A stretch of 64,000 nt of DNA, taken from contig CAVYGM010000030.1 in NCBI GenBank assembly GCA_963768025.1, positions 1 through 64,000 of the forward strand, read 5' to 3'. This DNA is from CAVYGM01 sp963768025 (GTDB lineage: Bacteria > Bacteroidota > Bacteroidia > Cytophagales > Spirosomataceae). Positions 49,475-57,789 of the stretch are shown here, piece after piece. Both the position numbers and the translations under genes were made by a program. The notes beneath the pieces are model-generated. The model did no database searches. It worked only from the letters and a program-made list of their open reading frames with translations, and had not been told where the DNA came from. Each line of letters begins with the position of its first letter. Positions within the stretch are counted from its first letter, which is position 1.

Positions 49475-49684
49475 TCGTTCATTGTGGGCGAATATGGGAT
49501 TTATCCGCTGTGTCTTACGCAAACAGATCTGATTTTGCTTAAGTCCCGAATTGCAACCGGCCCGTCGCTGCGGAGAATGAAGTGATTTGGGTGTTTGGCT
49601 AGGTATAAAGCAGCATCCGGGGTGGCAAACGCCCGTTGTATTGTTCTCAGTCTTTTACCGAAAGACTGAGAACAAATGGACTTG

Positions 49685-52600
49685 TTAGTTTTTATTTCTG
49701 AAAGCCAAACCATATGAGCCAGTAACTTTACTGCCAGAATATTGAAGCACATTAAGTTCAAATTCTTCTTCCAATTTTTGTATAGCGCCCAACCCGATAA
49801 TCATCGAAGTTAAACCCGTATTTGGAATTTCGAAAGAGACCTTCTTAGTGGGGTTGACCCACACAACATCCAATCTTTTATACCGGCTTACTTGTGCATC
49901 TGGGAAATATTCTTTTGCAAAAGACCGGAACTCGGTGACTTTCCAATTGGGGAAACAGATGAAATAAGGAACTTTGATTCTTGGTTCTGGGAAGATTACG
50001 AATTTCAGCTTCTTTAATCTTGATTTTGCTGCGTTGCCTACCACAATAATCGTGGCATTGTCCGAGGAAGAATCAGGATATAGGATGGAGATATTTTTTT
50101 GGGCGAGATTGTTATTATCCCAAATATGATTACCGGTGGGGCTGAATCCATCGTGCGGGGACACTTCGACCAGGATACAGGGATGCCAGGTCACACTTAT
50201 GCCGCCTACCATAACCGTTTGGGGAGGAATTAAATTGGGTTGCCATTCGAACGTTACAAAATCGTCGGTACCAGCGGCCAATGAATTCACCAATTGTTCT
50301 CCGATCAAATAAGTGCCTGGAACAAGCGGATTGGGGATAGTACCAGTAGGCCGAACAGAAGGGATAAAATTATCAGGATAAATGAATTCAGTGCCTGGAT
50401 AATGGGCGATATACGTCCTGACATAAAATGGATATGAGGTAGCGGTTCCTCTGTTTTTATATCGAACATATAACCAGTTTGCTTGCTCCGCAATGGGTGG
50501 TTGATGAACCGTATTGGCGTCAGTTGCATAATTAGTAGGTTCAGCAGCATCATTACTATTTCGAACCCAAATATCAACCCCACTCCAATGCGGGGAACCA
50601 GATGTTGTAGTACCTGTGTCAGCCATATTGTCCCGAACAACAATATCACGGTCAGATGGATAATTTTCTGCCGCCGTTACGGCCGCTGCCGCGTCTAAGC
50701 GACCATATCCGAAAAACTGGCTGAAAAATGGGCCAGTATACCCAGCATCCGTTGATATGCGGTTGGCAGTGTCTCTCCATCTGCCGATAACATCTGCATT
50801 ATTGGGGTCAATTTTTACGGCTGTTTCTCTCAAGAGCTCTCTTACTTCTATCCATGTCAGCGTATTATTAACTGAAAGCATCAAAGCGGCAATACCCGCA
50901 CAAACCGGTGTTGAATAAGAAGTGCCACCAAAATTGTTTTTGTAGTCTCTGTTACCATATTGTAACACAGTGCCATTTGCTTTGTTTCTAAAGAGTGCCG
51001 GCGTAAACGAAATCGTGTTTCCAGCTATTGCTGTAATTCTTTTGGCTTCCGAGGCTGAAATATTGCCGCTGGGAGTACCTATAAGTATCGCCTGACCGTT
51101 TACCATTCCAGCCGTTGAGACAACGGTTACCGATGATGCTCCACTAATCGCTGCCGAATTAAGCGTGGTTTGCCGCTCTCTGTTCCGAGGTGCGTTTCCA
51201 TCATCAGCACTTACGCCGTTAAGAACAGTTGCGGTCCATGCTCCGTAGTTTTGAGGAGGATTATGTAAAGGACTTACACCTACATAGGCGTCATGACTTG
51301 GTGTACAAAAGTCTAGCAAAGTACCAGAACCGCTGTAGTCAGAAATTATTTCGGTAATTCCGTCGTTCCCTAAGGTTGATGCGCCGCAGGCAAATGTTTT
51401 CTGGTAAGCAGCCCAAGGTCTGGATAAATGAAAGTTAATGTTTCCATCCTCATAATTGCCTACCGAGAAAGTAAGCACTACACCTTTTCCGTTTCTTCCA
51501 TACGTTGTCAGATGGTCGAAAGTATCCCTCATTAACCCGGAGATAGGAGATCCGGCACTAATTCCGAAGCTGCTGGTTATTACATCCGCTCCCCGGGATA
51601 ATTGAGCCGGAAATCCCACTCTGATACTAGCCGGATTGAATCCTCCAATCCAGATGTACATATCGGAATAATCAACCTCTGTTCCACCCCTCCTGACACC
51701 CAACAACCTACAATTGCCCGCAATGCCTACTGTACCATCAGGGACACCTCCGACAACGGACGATACACTGGTGAAGCCCACTGATGCACTTGCACAACAC
51801 GAGCCATGACTTCCTCCCAAGGAATTGTTGTTGGGCACCATGTTCGAAAAGTCAAAAGCAGAAAAAACTTTTGGCTGCCCGTTAGACACATTGCCATTGA
51901 ACTGCGGATGATTGGTGTTTACTCCGCTATCAACAACGGCCACCAGCACATCCGGGCTGCCATACCTTTGGGCAGCCCCTAAATTATCGTTAAGCACCTG
52001 CCATGCATCCGGTGTGTTTAGTATTGGATGATCCCACTGTTCCGGAAAAAGAAAATTGTTTGGTGTGATGGCATCCTCCTCAAACGTATGATAAAGGTTG
52101 GGCTCAGCGTACTCTGCCACTTCCATTTCAACCAGTTTTGCACAAATTTCCAAGCTCGTGTATCTATCACCCTTTCGTACTTTAAAATGATAGGTATTAC
52201 CAGCGTAAGGTACTGCTCTCAAAATCTCCAAGTCAAATTGCTTGGCCAAACTTCTTATTTCTTGCTCTTCGATACCACCCTTAAAGCGCACGATAATTTC
52301 ATCAGTGAGTAAGGACGCATTTTTCTCCGATAGTTTCAATAGTGGACCTGCCGTCAAAACTCCTTTTTGTTTCTGAATGGCAGCTTGTATTTTTTGTTTT
52401 TCTTCGCTTGACGTGTTCTGAGGATAAAAGAAAATTAAAAGCCCATTTTTTAGCAGATTCTCATGGGTTTTTAATTGTTGAAGCTTATATCGTTTTACAT
52501 ATACTTCCATCGCCTCAATTGTCTTCTTGTCCTCTGGCTCTTGAATTGCCACTCCAAAAAGATCATCCATGGGTTCAAATGGAACTTTAACTATGTCTCT

Positions 52601-52876
52601 ATAATAAAATGGCATCCCAACTTTACCCATAATAAACAACTGTTCAGTGCCACTCGCTCCAATAAATATGCTTCTTGACTGACTCTCAAACCCTTTGGCG
52701 GAGATAGTAATCGTATACCTATCTGCTTTAAAATCAGCGGTGGCATACGCCCCTAGGTATTTGTCGAATGCAAGGTTAACAGTCGCTTTACTTGAAGCAA
52801 TTTGTATAGTTGCTTCTTCGATTGGCCGATTATTGTAATCAATAACGGAAATCTTAATTATGTTTTTATTTTGCAT
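49685..52876 (-). CDS. Subtilisin-like (S8) serine protease without signal peptide, with inserted domain
   Basis: 1063 aa, full length. Residues 1-80 are a carboxypeptidase-regulatory-like beta domain; 190-260 resemble a subtilase propeptide (IIVRFKGGIEEQEIRSLAKQ). The catalytic domain has Asp316 (VAVVDSGVNTNHP), His357 (GGSHGSCC), oxyanion Asn474 (SVGNYEDG) and Ser653 (GGTSYSTPVCAG). Between about 570 and 640 a 70-residue beta insert (VVSTAGMVNGQAILIGT, KRITAIAGNTISFTP) splits the domain; such folds are common in phage tail proteins. C-terminal Ig-like part (DIWVRNSNDAAEPTNYAT, WLYVRYKNRGTATSYPFYV). No Sec, Tat, lipoprotein or type IX signal is seen, so export route and target are unclear. 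It lies between two DUF2200 copies in the AT-rich island. Confidence 0.88.
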   Translation of the reverse strand: MQNKNIIKISVIDYNNRPIEEATIQIASSKATVNLAFDKYLGAYATADFKADRYTITISAKGFESQSRSIFIGASGTEQLFIMGKVGMPFYYRDIVKVPFEPMDDLFGVAIQEPEDKKTIEAMEVYVKRYKLQQLKTHENLLKNGLLIFFYPQNTSSEEKQKIQAAIQKQKGVLTAGPLLKLSEKNASLLTDEIIVRFKGGIEEQEIRSLAKQFDLEILRAVPYAGNTYHFKVRKGDRYTSLEICAKLVEMEVAEYAEPNLYHTFEEDAITPNNFLFPEQWDHPILNTPDAWQVLNDNLGAAQRYGSPDVLVAVVDSGVNTNHPQFNGNVSNGQPKVFSAFDFSNMVPNNNSLGGSHGSCCASASVGFTSVSSVVGGVPDGTVGIAGNCRLLGVRRGGTEVDYSDMYIWIGGFNPASIRVGFPAQLSRGADVITSSFGISAGSPISGLMRDTFDHLTTYGRNGKGVVLTFSVGNYEDGNINFHLSRPWAAYQKTFACGASTLGNDGITEIISDYSGSGTLLDFCTPSHDAYVGVSPLHNPPQNYGAWTATVLNGVSADDGNAPRNRERQTTLNSAAISGASSVTVVSTAGMVNGQAILIGTPSGNISASEAKRITAIAGNTISFTPALFRNKANGTVLQYGNRDYKNNFGGTSYSTPVCAGIAALMLSVNNTLTWIEVRELLRETAVKIDPNNADVIGRWRDTANRISTDAGYTGPFFSQFFGYGRLDAAAAVTAAENYPSDRDIVVRDNMADTGTTTSGSPHWSGVDIWVRNSNDAAEPTNYATDANTVHQPPIAEQANWLYVRYKNRGTATSYPFYVRTYIAHYPGTEFIYPDNFIPSVRPTGTIPNPLVPGTYLIGEQLVNSLAAGTDDFVTFEWQPNLIPPQTVMVGGISVTWHPCILVEVSPHDGFSPTGNHIWDNNNLAQKNISILYPDSSSDNATIIVVGNAAKSRLKKLKFVIFPEPRIKVPYFICFPNWKVTEFRSFAKEYFPDAQVSRYKRLDVVWVNPTKKVSFEIPNTGLTSMIIGLGAIQKLEEEFELNVLQYSGSKVTGSYGLAFRNKN

Positions 52877-53604
52877 AATGTGAATACATTAAATTTACAA
52901 TTGGAATACAATGAGTAAACTACACTAAAAAGTTATCACTGATATGGAATGAAATTTATGAATAATATTAACATTTAATTAAGTAAAAAGAGGATAAAAT
53001 TCTATTATTTTGAGCTAATTTATAAAGATGGTTGATTCAATATTTAATAAATTCATTACTGCAATGACGAAAAAATATAATTTTAGGAAAATACAGGGTT
53101 AGCTTTATTTTCCTAAAATTAGGTACTTGAAAAATTTTATTTCAAGTATACGAATTAACTTTATTCGAGCATACATAATTTTAGTAAACGGTTAATTTTG
53201 GAAGCCACATTAATTTTTAAGCAATGATTCATCCCGTGAGAGGTTTTTTACAACCCTCAACGCTTAGGTTAGATCTGGATTTTATAAGAAAGTATTGCCT
53301 GACGTGAAGCTATATTGTGGCCTGAAGAGACTTTGGACTGCCGGTACGCTATGAAGTGCTCAGAGAGAAAAGTTGGCTTTAAATGTACTAGAAATGAAAT
53401 GAGTACCTGCTTCTTGGGGATATAGTTGCGGGTTTGTCGGAGGGGTGAATTTTCACTAATAGGTACCCCTTAGAGAAACTCATAAATTCTGCCAAATCCT
53501 GCGTACTCAGGTGGTACTATTGTAAAAGGTATTTCTAAAATGCACTCGTTTCTTCGTTCTAACTTTGAAAGGGAAAGTGTATTGGGACTATAATTCCGAA
53601 TGTC
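52877..53604. other. 728-bp AT-rich region without genes
   Basis: No open frame has coding character. The region has long A/T runs near 52980-53060 and a perfect inverted repeat at 53079-53120, listed separately. It separates the subtilase from the intact DUF2200 gene. Confidence 0.5.
53079..53120. repeat. 15-bp perfect inverted repeat
   Basis: Arms 53079-53093 (AATTTTAGGAAAATA) and 53106-53120 enclose 12 nt (CAGGGTTAGCTT). No T run and no adjacent gene end, so it is not an ordinary terminator. Confidence 0.6.
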
Positions 53605-53970
53605 CTACGAGTCTCGCAAAATCTTCTCTATTTTCCTGCCCTTCGCCAGCTCATCTACCAGCTTATCCAGGTACCTGACTTTCCGGGTCAGCGGGTTCTC
53701 AATGTCCTCGATCCGGTACCCACAGATGAGGCCGGTAATCAGGTGCGCGTTCGGGTGCAGGGTAGCCTTCTGAAAGAATTGCTCAAAGGTTACCTTCTTG
53801 TTGATCTGGTCTTGTAGCGTGTCGGTATTGAAGCCGGTCAGCCAGGTGATAACCTGTTGCAGTTCCTCTTCTGTTCGGCCTTTCTTCTCCACTTTTGCCA
53901 GGTACAGGGGGTAAACCGAGGCGAAAGTCATTTTGGCCATCCGCTCATTGTGTGTCGTGGTAGTGTTCAT
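53605..53970 (-). CDS. DUF2200 protein, intact copy
   Basis: 121 aa. The family's conserved stretches are all present: MAKMTFASVYPLYLAKVEKK, GRTEEELQQVITWLTGF, VTFEQFFQKATLHPNAHLIT, GLICGYRIEDIENPL and YLDKLVDELAKGRKIEKIL. DUF2200 proteins are small, soluble and of unknown function, common in Bacteroidota and Firmicutes. It is the complete version of the broken copy at 49057-49474. It has the same strand as the nucleotidyltransferase/HEPN pair upstream but 80 bp separates it from HEPN, so co-transcription is possible. Confidence 0.85.
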   Translation of the reverse strand: MNTTTTHNERMAKMTFASVYPLYLAKVEKKGRTEEELQQVITWLTGFNTDTLQDQINKKVTFEQFFQKATLHPNAHLITGLICGYRIEDIENPLTRKVRYLDKLVDELAKGRKIEKILRDS

Positions 53971-54050
53971 AGATTTAATTTTTAGGTAAATCTCAGAATT
54001 TTTTAATTGTCTGGTTTTTTTAAGTACGGTCGCTTTCCAGTAAGGAAGTA

Positions 54051-54467
54051 TTACTCATTCGCAGAGCCAGAAGAAGATGCTATAATAATTGCTTCAATGG
54101 CAGAAATTATAGCGCTGACCGGATCAAAATAGGGGATCACCTTTTCTTCGTCGAAATCAAAGAGGTCGTCGTAGTCTCCTTTTTGACGCCAGGTGAAGAG
54201 CTGTGAATACATTTTACCAAAAGATCTGTCCAGGATCCCCGTAATGATAAAGTACTGGTTAAAACTTGATTTTGCGCCAACGTGGGTAGACGGATGTAGA
54301 TTGCTATGCAGAAGCAACGCTGTGACAGCATAGTAGGCTGCATAGTAAAGCCGATTGATCGTTGAGTTCCACCTTTGCTGATCGGCCAGAATCCGGGCAT
54401 CTTCCAAAGTTTCCTTTGCTCTGGCAAGCCGGTAATCAACCAACTCGTGGCTGGTTCCTTTGGTCAT
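54051..54467 (-). CDS. HEPN-domain protein, partner of the MNT nucleotidyltransferase
   Basis: 138 aa. A HEPN helical bundle of the PF05168 type: ELVDYRLARAKETLEDARIL, RWNSTINRLYYAAYYAVTAL, HVGAKSSFNQYFI and FTWRQKGDYDDLFDFDEEKV. It overlaps the upstream nucleotidyltransferase by 4 bp (ATGA), the classic order of an MNT-HEPN pair. HEPN toxins of the HepT group use an Rx4-6H RNase motif. I do not find that motif here; the equivalent C-terminal position has RQKGDYDD. So it may not be a ribonuclease. It could still work as a minimal nucleotidyltransferase accessory protein. Confidence 0.85.
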   Translation of the reverse strand: MTKGTSHELVDYRLARAKETLEDARILADQQRWNSTINRLYYAAYYAVTALLLHSNLHPSTHVGAKSSFNQYFIITGILDRSFGKMYSQLFTWRQKGDYDDLFDFDEEKVIPYFDPVSAIISAIEAIIIASSSGSANE

Positions 54468-54787
54468 AACCGTATCCCTTCTCGCTGAATATTCTTAAAC
54501 AGTGGGGTAGAGTTTTTGCGCTTCAGCCATTCTTTTTTGGGATAAATCAGGGGAGAGATTACAGCTCCGGTAGCCAGTTCTACTTCATAGAACGTGTCCA
54601 TGAGTTGAGTTTCTGTCTCAAAGGATAATTCGGGTAGATCAAGTAATATCAGAATGTCAAAATCAGAATCTTTGGTAGCTGTAGATCGGGAACGGGAACC
54701 GAAAAGATAAACTTCGGCGGACGGTATGATTCCTTCTGCCGCTTTTTTTATATCCTCTATAACACGGGCATTGGAAACCATGAACAT
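54464..54787 (-). CDS. MNT-type nucleotidyltransferase, antitoxin-like
   Basis: 107 aa. Pol-beta nucleotidyltransferase signature: VYLFGSRSRSTATKDSDFDI with the GSx10DxD spacing, a catalytic Asp pair, and LILLDLPELSF. MntA antitoxins of this form adenylylate the HEPN toxin with ATP. It is the first gene of a two-gene operon with the HEPN gene, overlapping by 4 bp. The start could be either of two close ATG codons (residues 1 and 3). Position at the right edge of the AT-rich island fits a mobile or stabilising module. Confidence 0.85.
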   Translation of the reverse strand: MFMVSNARVIEDIKKAAEGIIPSAEVYLFGSRSRSTATKDSDFDILILLDLPELSFETETQLMDTFYEVELATGAVISPLIYPKKEWLKRKNSTPLFKNIQREGIRL

Positions 54788-54866
54788 TAGCTTTGAATGA
54801 ATACCTCATAAAGATACTCAATTATTTGGATTGAATAGTGCCATATCCTTATGATGAAATAAAACA

Positions 54867-54898
54867 AACCCCCTCCCAAACTCAATCAGGAGGGGGTT
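54867..54898 (-). terminator. Rho-independent terminator after the DUF3500 gene
   Basis: A 10-bp GC-rich stem (54867-54876 with 54889-54898) is followed on the minus strand by a T-rich run. Confidence 0.7.
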
Positions 54899-54964
54899 GT
54901 TCTCTGCCCAAAGACCCCTGCGGCCAGGGTGAGGGCAAATCCAGACAGATACGGAGGCTCAGCC

Positions 54965-56041
54965 TTAATGTGATTTCTCGTAGTGCATTTTGAGCAGGTC
55001 CTCCGCAAAATCGTCCGTGAGGTCGCGGACGACGGTATGAATGTGATTGCCGTCGTTTTGAGTGTTGTCAAACTCAATCAGGATCGTGGGGCCATGGATG
55101 CGGTAGTAGTGCCCGGTGCCCTTGCCCATTTTCAAGCTGGTGTCGCCCATCCAGGCAAAGTAGATGTTGCCCATGCCGGCATCATTCAGCTGCTTCATTT
55201 GCTGGTTTTTGAGCGTAACGTGGTAGCGGTTGAGGTACTCGCCGATCAGTTTTTTGAAGATTTCCTGCTGGGCAGACGTCATGTCCTTCATGGCCAGGCC
55301 TTCTTTTTTGGCCAAGCCGGTAACCTTTCGCTGGTTGGTGGTAAATATCTCGTAGGGGGCCTTCTCGGCCAGGATGACCTGTTTTTTCTGGTCGGCATTC
55401 AGGGCATTTAGTAGCTGATAGCCCATATCCTCTTCCTCACCCAGCACACGTACCCCTTTCTGGGGTACATCGATGAGTACATGACCGGGATTGCTACCCA
55501 GAAAACTCGGTGTAAACGATACGTGACCATCCACCGACGTATAGTGCAGCGAAATATGGTGGCCCTCTACGCGCCAGCCCCAGGGCTCTTTTTTGGCCGG
55601 ATCGCCATAGACCAGGAAGGAGTAGTTTTCGGGATCGCGGCGGGTATCGTTGGGCGGGCGGCTTTCGAGTACGCGTAGCACGTTTTCCAGGTCAATGACC
55701 TGCTTGATTTTGCCATAGCCTTCATCGCTCAATACCACCTCGAGCATACCCATGGCCGCCTTTCGCTGAGGTTCACTCATTCGCTTAAGGTTCAGACCCA
55801 GGCGGTCGCGGGGGATAAAGTGCCAGTTGTAGCGGAGTGTATCAGCGAGAGGGTGCATGACCTCCGCTTTCTGATCGGCGTTTAGGGTTTTGACAAAGGC
55901 ACTCACGGCTTTTGCCATTTGCTGGTCAAAGTTGTCTTTTTTGCCTGCCTGCTCCTCCGTAGATAGCCGAACGGTGGGTTTGGAAAGGGCAAATGCACCC
56001 GCGCCAAGACAAAGAATAAAACAAACTACATACGCTTTCAT
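54965..56041 (-). CDS. DUF3500-family secreted protein
   Basis: 358 aa with a signal peptide (MKAYVVCFILCLGAGAFALS). Typical DUF3500 features: RYNWHFIPRDRLGLNLKRMS, RDPENYSFLVYGDPAKKEPW, GWRVEGHHISLHYTSVDGH and a His/Asn-rich end (YYRIHGPTILIEFDNTQNDG, NHIHTVVRDL). DUF3500 proteins are frequent in soil Bacteroidota and Planctomycetes and have unknown activity; conserved His, Asp and Glu residues suggest a metal or redox site. It is followed by a terminator and lies upstream of DUF1080 genes. Confidence 0.85.
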   Translation of the reverse strand: MKAYVVCFILCLGAGAFALSKPTVRLSTEEQAGKKDNFDQQMAKAVSAFVKTLNADQKAEVMHPLADTLRYNWHFIPRDRLGLNLKRMSEPQRKAAMGMLEVVLSDEGYGKIKQVIDLENVLRVLESRPPNDTRRDPENYSFLVYGDPAKKEPWGWRVEGHHISLHYTSVDGHVSFTPSFLGSNPGHVLIDVPQKGVRVLGEEEDMGYQLLNALNADQKKQVILAEKAPYEIFTTNQRKVTGLAKKEGLAMKDMTSAQQEIFKKLIGEYLNRYHVTLKNQQMKQLNDAGMGNIYFAWMGDTSLKMGKGTGHYYRIHGPTILIEFDNTQNDGNHIHTVVRDLTDDFAEDLLKMHYEKSH

Positions 56042-56101
56042 AGGACTGGGGTTTAGGTCCTCACTAGGAGGAGATACTTTGGGAAATCAAATAAATACTA
56101 C

Positions 56102-56815
56102 TTACAGCGGGCGAATGCGGATATTCTTGTACCATGCCTCGTCACCGTGATCCTGCAAGGCAATCTTGCCCTTGGCGTGAGGGGTAGCGTAGGGCCATTC
56201 CTTGAACTTGCTGTTGGCCAGCTGTTCTTTCCAGGCATCAGAGCCATAGTCGTACTCCACGACCTTTTTGCCGTTGAGCCAATGCTCCACGTGGTTGTCT
56301 TTGATCATAATGCGTCCGCTGTTCCACTCACCAACTGGCTTAGCTACCTTTTCGCTGGGGGCCTGCATGTCGTAGTTGGCGCCGGTTTTTTGCTTGTCGT
56401 TGATGGAGACCATCTTTCCATTATCATTGAAAGGAGGGTACCCCTCATCGTCAATTACCTGGTATTCGGGGCCCGAGTAGTAGGTAGCGTTTTCGGGGTC
56501 CTCTACTACCTTGTATATAACGCCACTGTTTTTGCCGGCGGGAATTTTAAAGTCAAATTCCATCTCAAAATCACCGTACTCCTCGTCCGTAACCAGGTCG
56601 CCGTTGCCTCCGTGCGTCATCAATGCCCCGTCCATCACCATCCAGCCCTTCACACTGTCCGAATGGTAGGTGTGCCACCCTTCAATCGTGTTGCCATCAA
56701 ACAAAGTTTGCCACGAATCAGTCTCCTGAACTTCGGCCTGCTGATCGTCTGATTTTTGATTGCAGGCCATGAGGGTACACAAAAAAATAATGGAGGCAAT
56801 GCTGATTTTTTTCAT
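56102..56815 (-). CDS. DUF1080-family lipoprotein (3-keto-glycoside hydrolase/lyase-like)
   Basis: 237 aa. Lipoprotein signal MKKISIASIIFLCTLMAC. The DUF1080 (concanavalin-like) fold: WQTLFDGNTIEGWHTYHSDS, DFEMEFDFKIPAGKNSGVIY, VGEWNSGRIMIKDNHVEHWL, NGKKVVEYDYG and KGKIALQDHGDEAWYKNIRI. Some members have recently been described as hydrolases or lyases for 3-keto-glycosides. This gives it a likely role in periplasmic sugar handling. It is on the minus strand, 60 bp from DUF3500. Confidence 0.88.
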   Translation of the reverse strand: MKKISIASIIFLCTLMACNQKSDDQQAEVQETDSWQTLFDGNTIEGWHTYHSDSVKGWMVMDGALMTHGGNGDLVTDEEYGDFEMEFDFKIPAGKNSGVIYKVVEDPENATYYSGPEYQVIDDEGYPPFNDNGKMVSINDKQKTGANYDMQAPSEKVAKPVGEWNSGRIMIKDNHVEHWLNGKKVVEYDYGSDAWKEQLANSKFKEWPYATPHAKGKIALQDHGDEAWYKNIRIRPL

Positions 56816-56926
56816 ACTGGACGGATTAATGATTGTTAGGATAGGTGACTAGTCAAAGATGTAAATTGAAAGAATATACTGTATCGTCTTTTGAGTAGTT
56901 ACACTTGCATCCAAATAACCAGGTTA

Positions 56927-57685
56927 TTATCTCCTTGCAATTGAGCCCAGGACTTTTTTGGTATAGTCCGACAGCACCAGCGAGCCGCTCACTGCGGCGC
57001 GTTCCCGCAGGAGTTCATTCCAGTGGTCGGTACCTTCCCAGAGTACTTTCTTCATTTGCCGCATGGATTCGGGATCGTAAGCGGCTAGTTTTCGGGCTAG
57101 TTTCTCCACTTGTTCGTCAAGCTGGGCGGTGGTCTCGAATATCTCATCGTACAGCCCTTTCTGCCAGCCCCATACCGCCGATTCAAATTCGGTGGCGTTG
57201 AGGGTCAGGTGGCTTACACCAGATAGCCCGACCTTGCGGCGCACGGCGGGTTCGATCACAAAAGGACCAATTCCAACCGTCAGCTCACTCAGGCGCACGC
57301 CCGCCGCCTGGGTGGCCAGGCAGTAGTCCGTAGCTGCGATTAGCCCCACGCCTCCGCCCACGGCCTTGCCCTGCACCCGGCCAATGATGAACTTTGGACA
57401 CTGCCGCATGGCGTTGATCACGTGCGCAAACCTGGAAAAGAACGCGATGCCTTCGTCGAGGGTGGTGATGGACACCAGTTCGGTGAGCGAAGCTCCGCCA
57501 CAAAAAGCACGTTCGCCGCCCGATTGCAGCACAAGTACCCTGGCATCCGGTGATGCCGCTAATTGGTTCACTGAGTCAGCCAGTTGATCCAGCAACACCG
57601 AGGGTAGGGCGTTGCCCGAGGAGTGAAAAAACTCAATGGTAGCGATTCCTTCCTTTATCCAGCTTTTTACGTAGCCTTCCGCCAT
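56927..57685 (-). CDS. Enoyl-CoA hydratase/isomerase family protein
   Basis: 252 aa with the crotonase fold: IATIEFFHSSGNALPSVLLD, RAFCGGASLTEL (first oxyanion strand), GRVQGKAVGGGVGLIAATDY (second oxyanion glycines) and LSELTVGIGPFVIEPAVRRK. The usual hydratase Glu at the position of SELTVGIG is present. Substrate could be a short-chain enoyl-CoA of fatty-acid or amino-acid breakdown. No neighbour belongs to the same pathway, so assignment beyond the family is not possible. It is preceded by its own terminator-bearing upstream gene. Confidence 0.88.
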   Translation of the reverse strand: MAEGYVKSWIKEGIATIEFFHSSGNALPSVLLDQLADSVNQLAASPDARVLVLQSGGERAFCGGASLTELVSITTLDEGIAFFSRFAHVINAMRQCPKFIIGRVQGKAVGGGVGLIAATDYCLATQAAGVRLSELTVGIGPFVIEPAVRRKVGLSGVSHLTLNATEFESAVWGWQKGLYDEIFETTAQLDEQVEKLARKLAAYDPESMRQMKKVLWEGTDHWNELLRERAAVSGSLVLSDYTKKVLGSIARR

Positions 57686-57702
57686 AGGGATGTAAGAGTT
57701 TT

Positions 57703-57760
57703 GAATAAAAAAAATGTAGTAGTGGGTAAAGAACGATTTCTTTTCCCGCTACTACATTTT
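57703..57760 (-). terminator. Rho-independent terminator
   Basis: A 23-bp stem with two mismatches (57711-57733 with 57738-57760) and a 4-nt loop, followed on the minus strand by an eight-T run. It lies 30 bp after the 29-residue-repeat gene stop. Confidence 0.8.
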
Positions 57761-57789
57761 TACAATTTTTGAAAAACTAAGTACAAATC

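Noticed and set aside
49501..49684. Minus-strand frame beyond the subtilase stop, 60 codons outside it
   Set aside because: It reads partly like protein but has no start of its own outside the subtilase, and no family is recognised.
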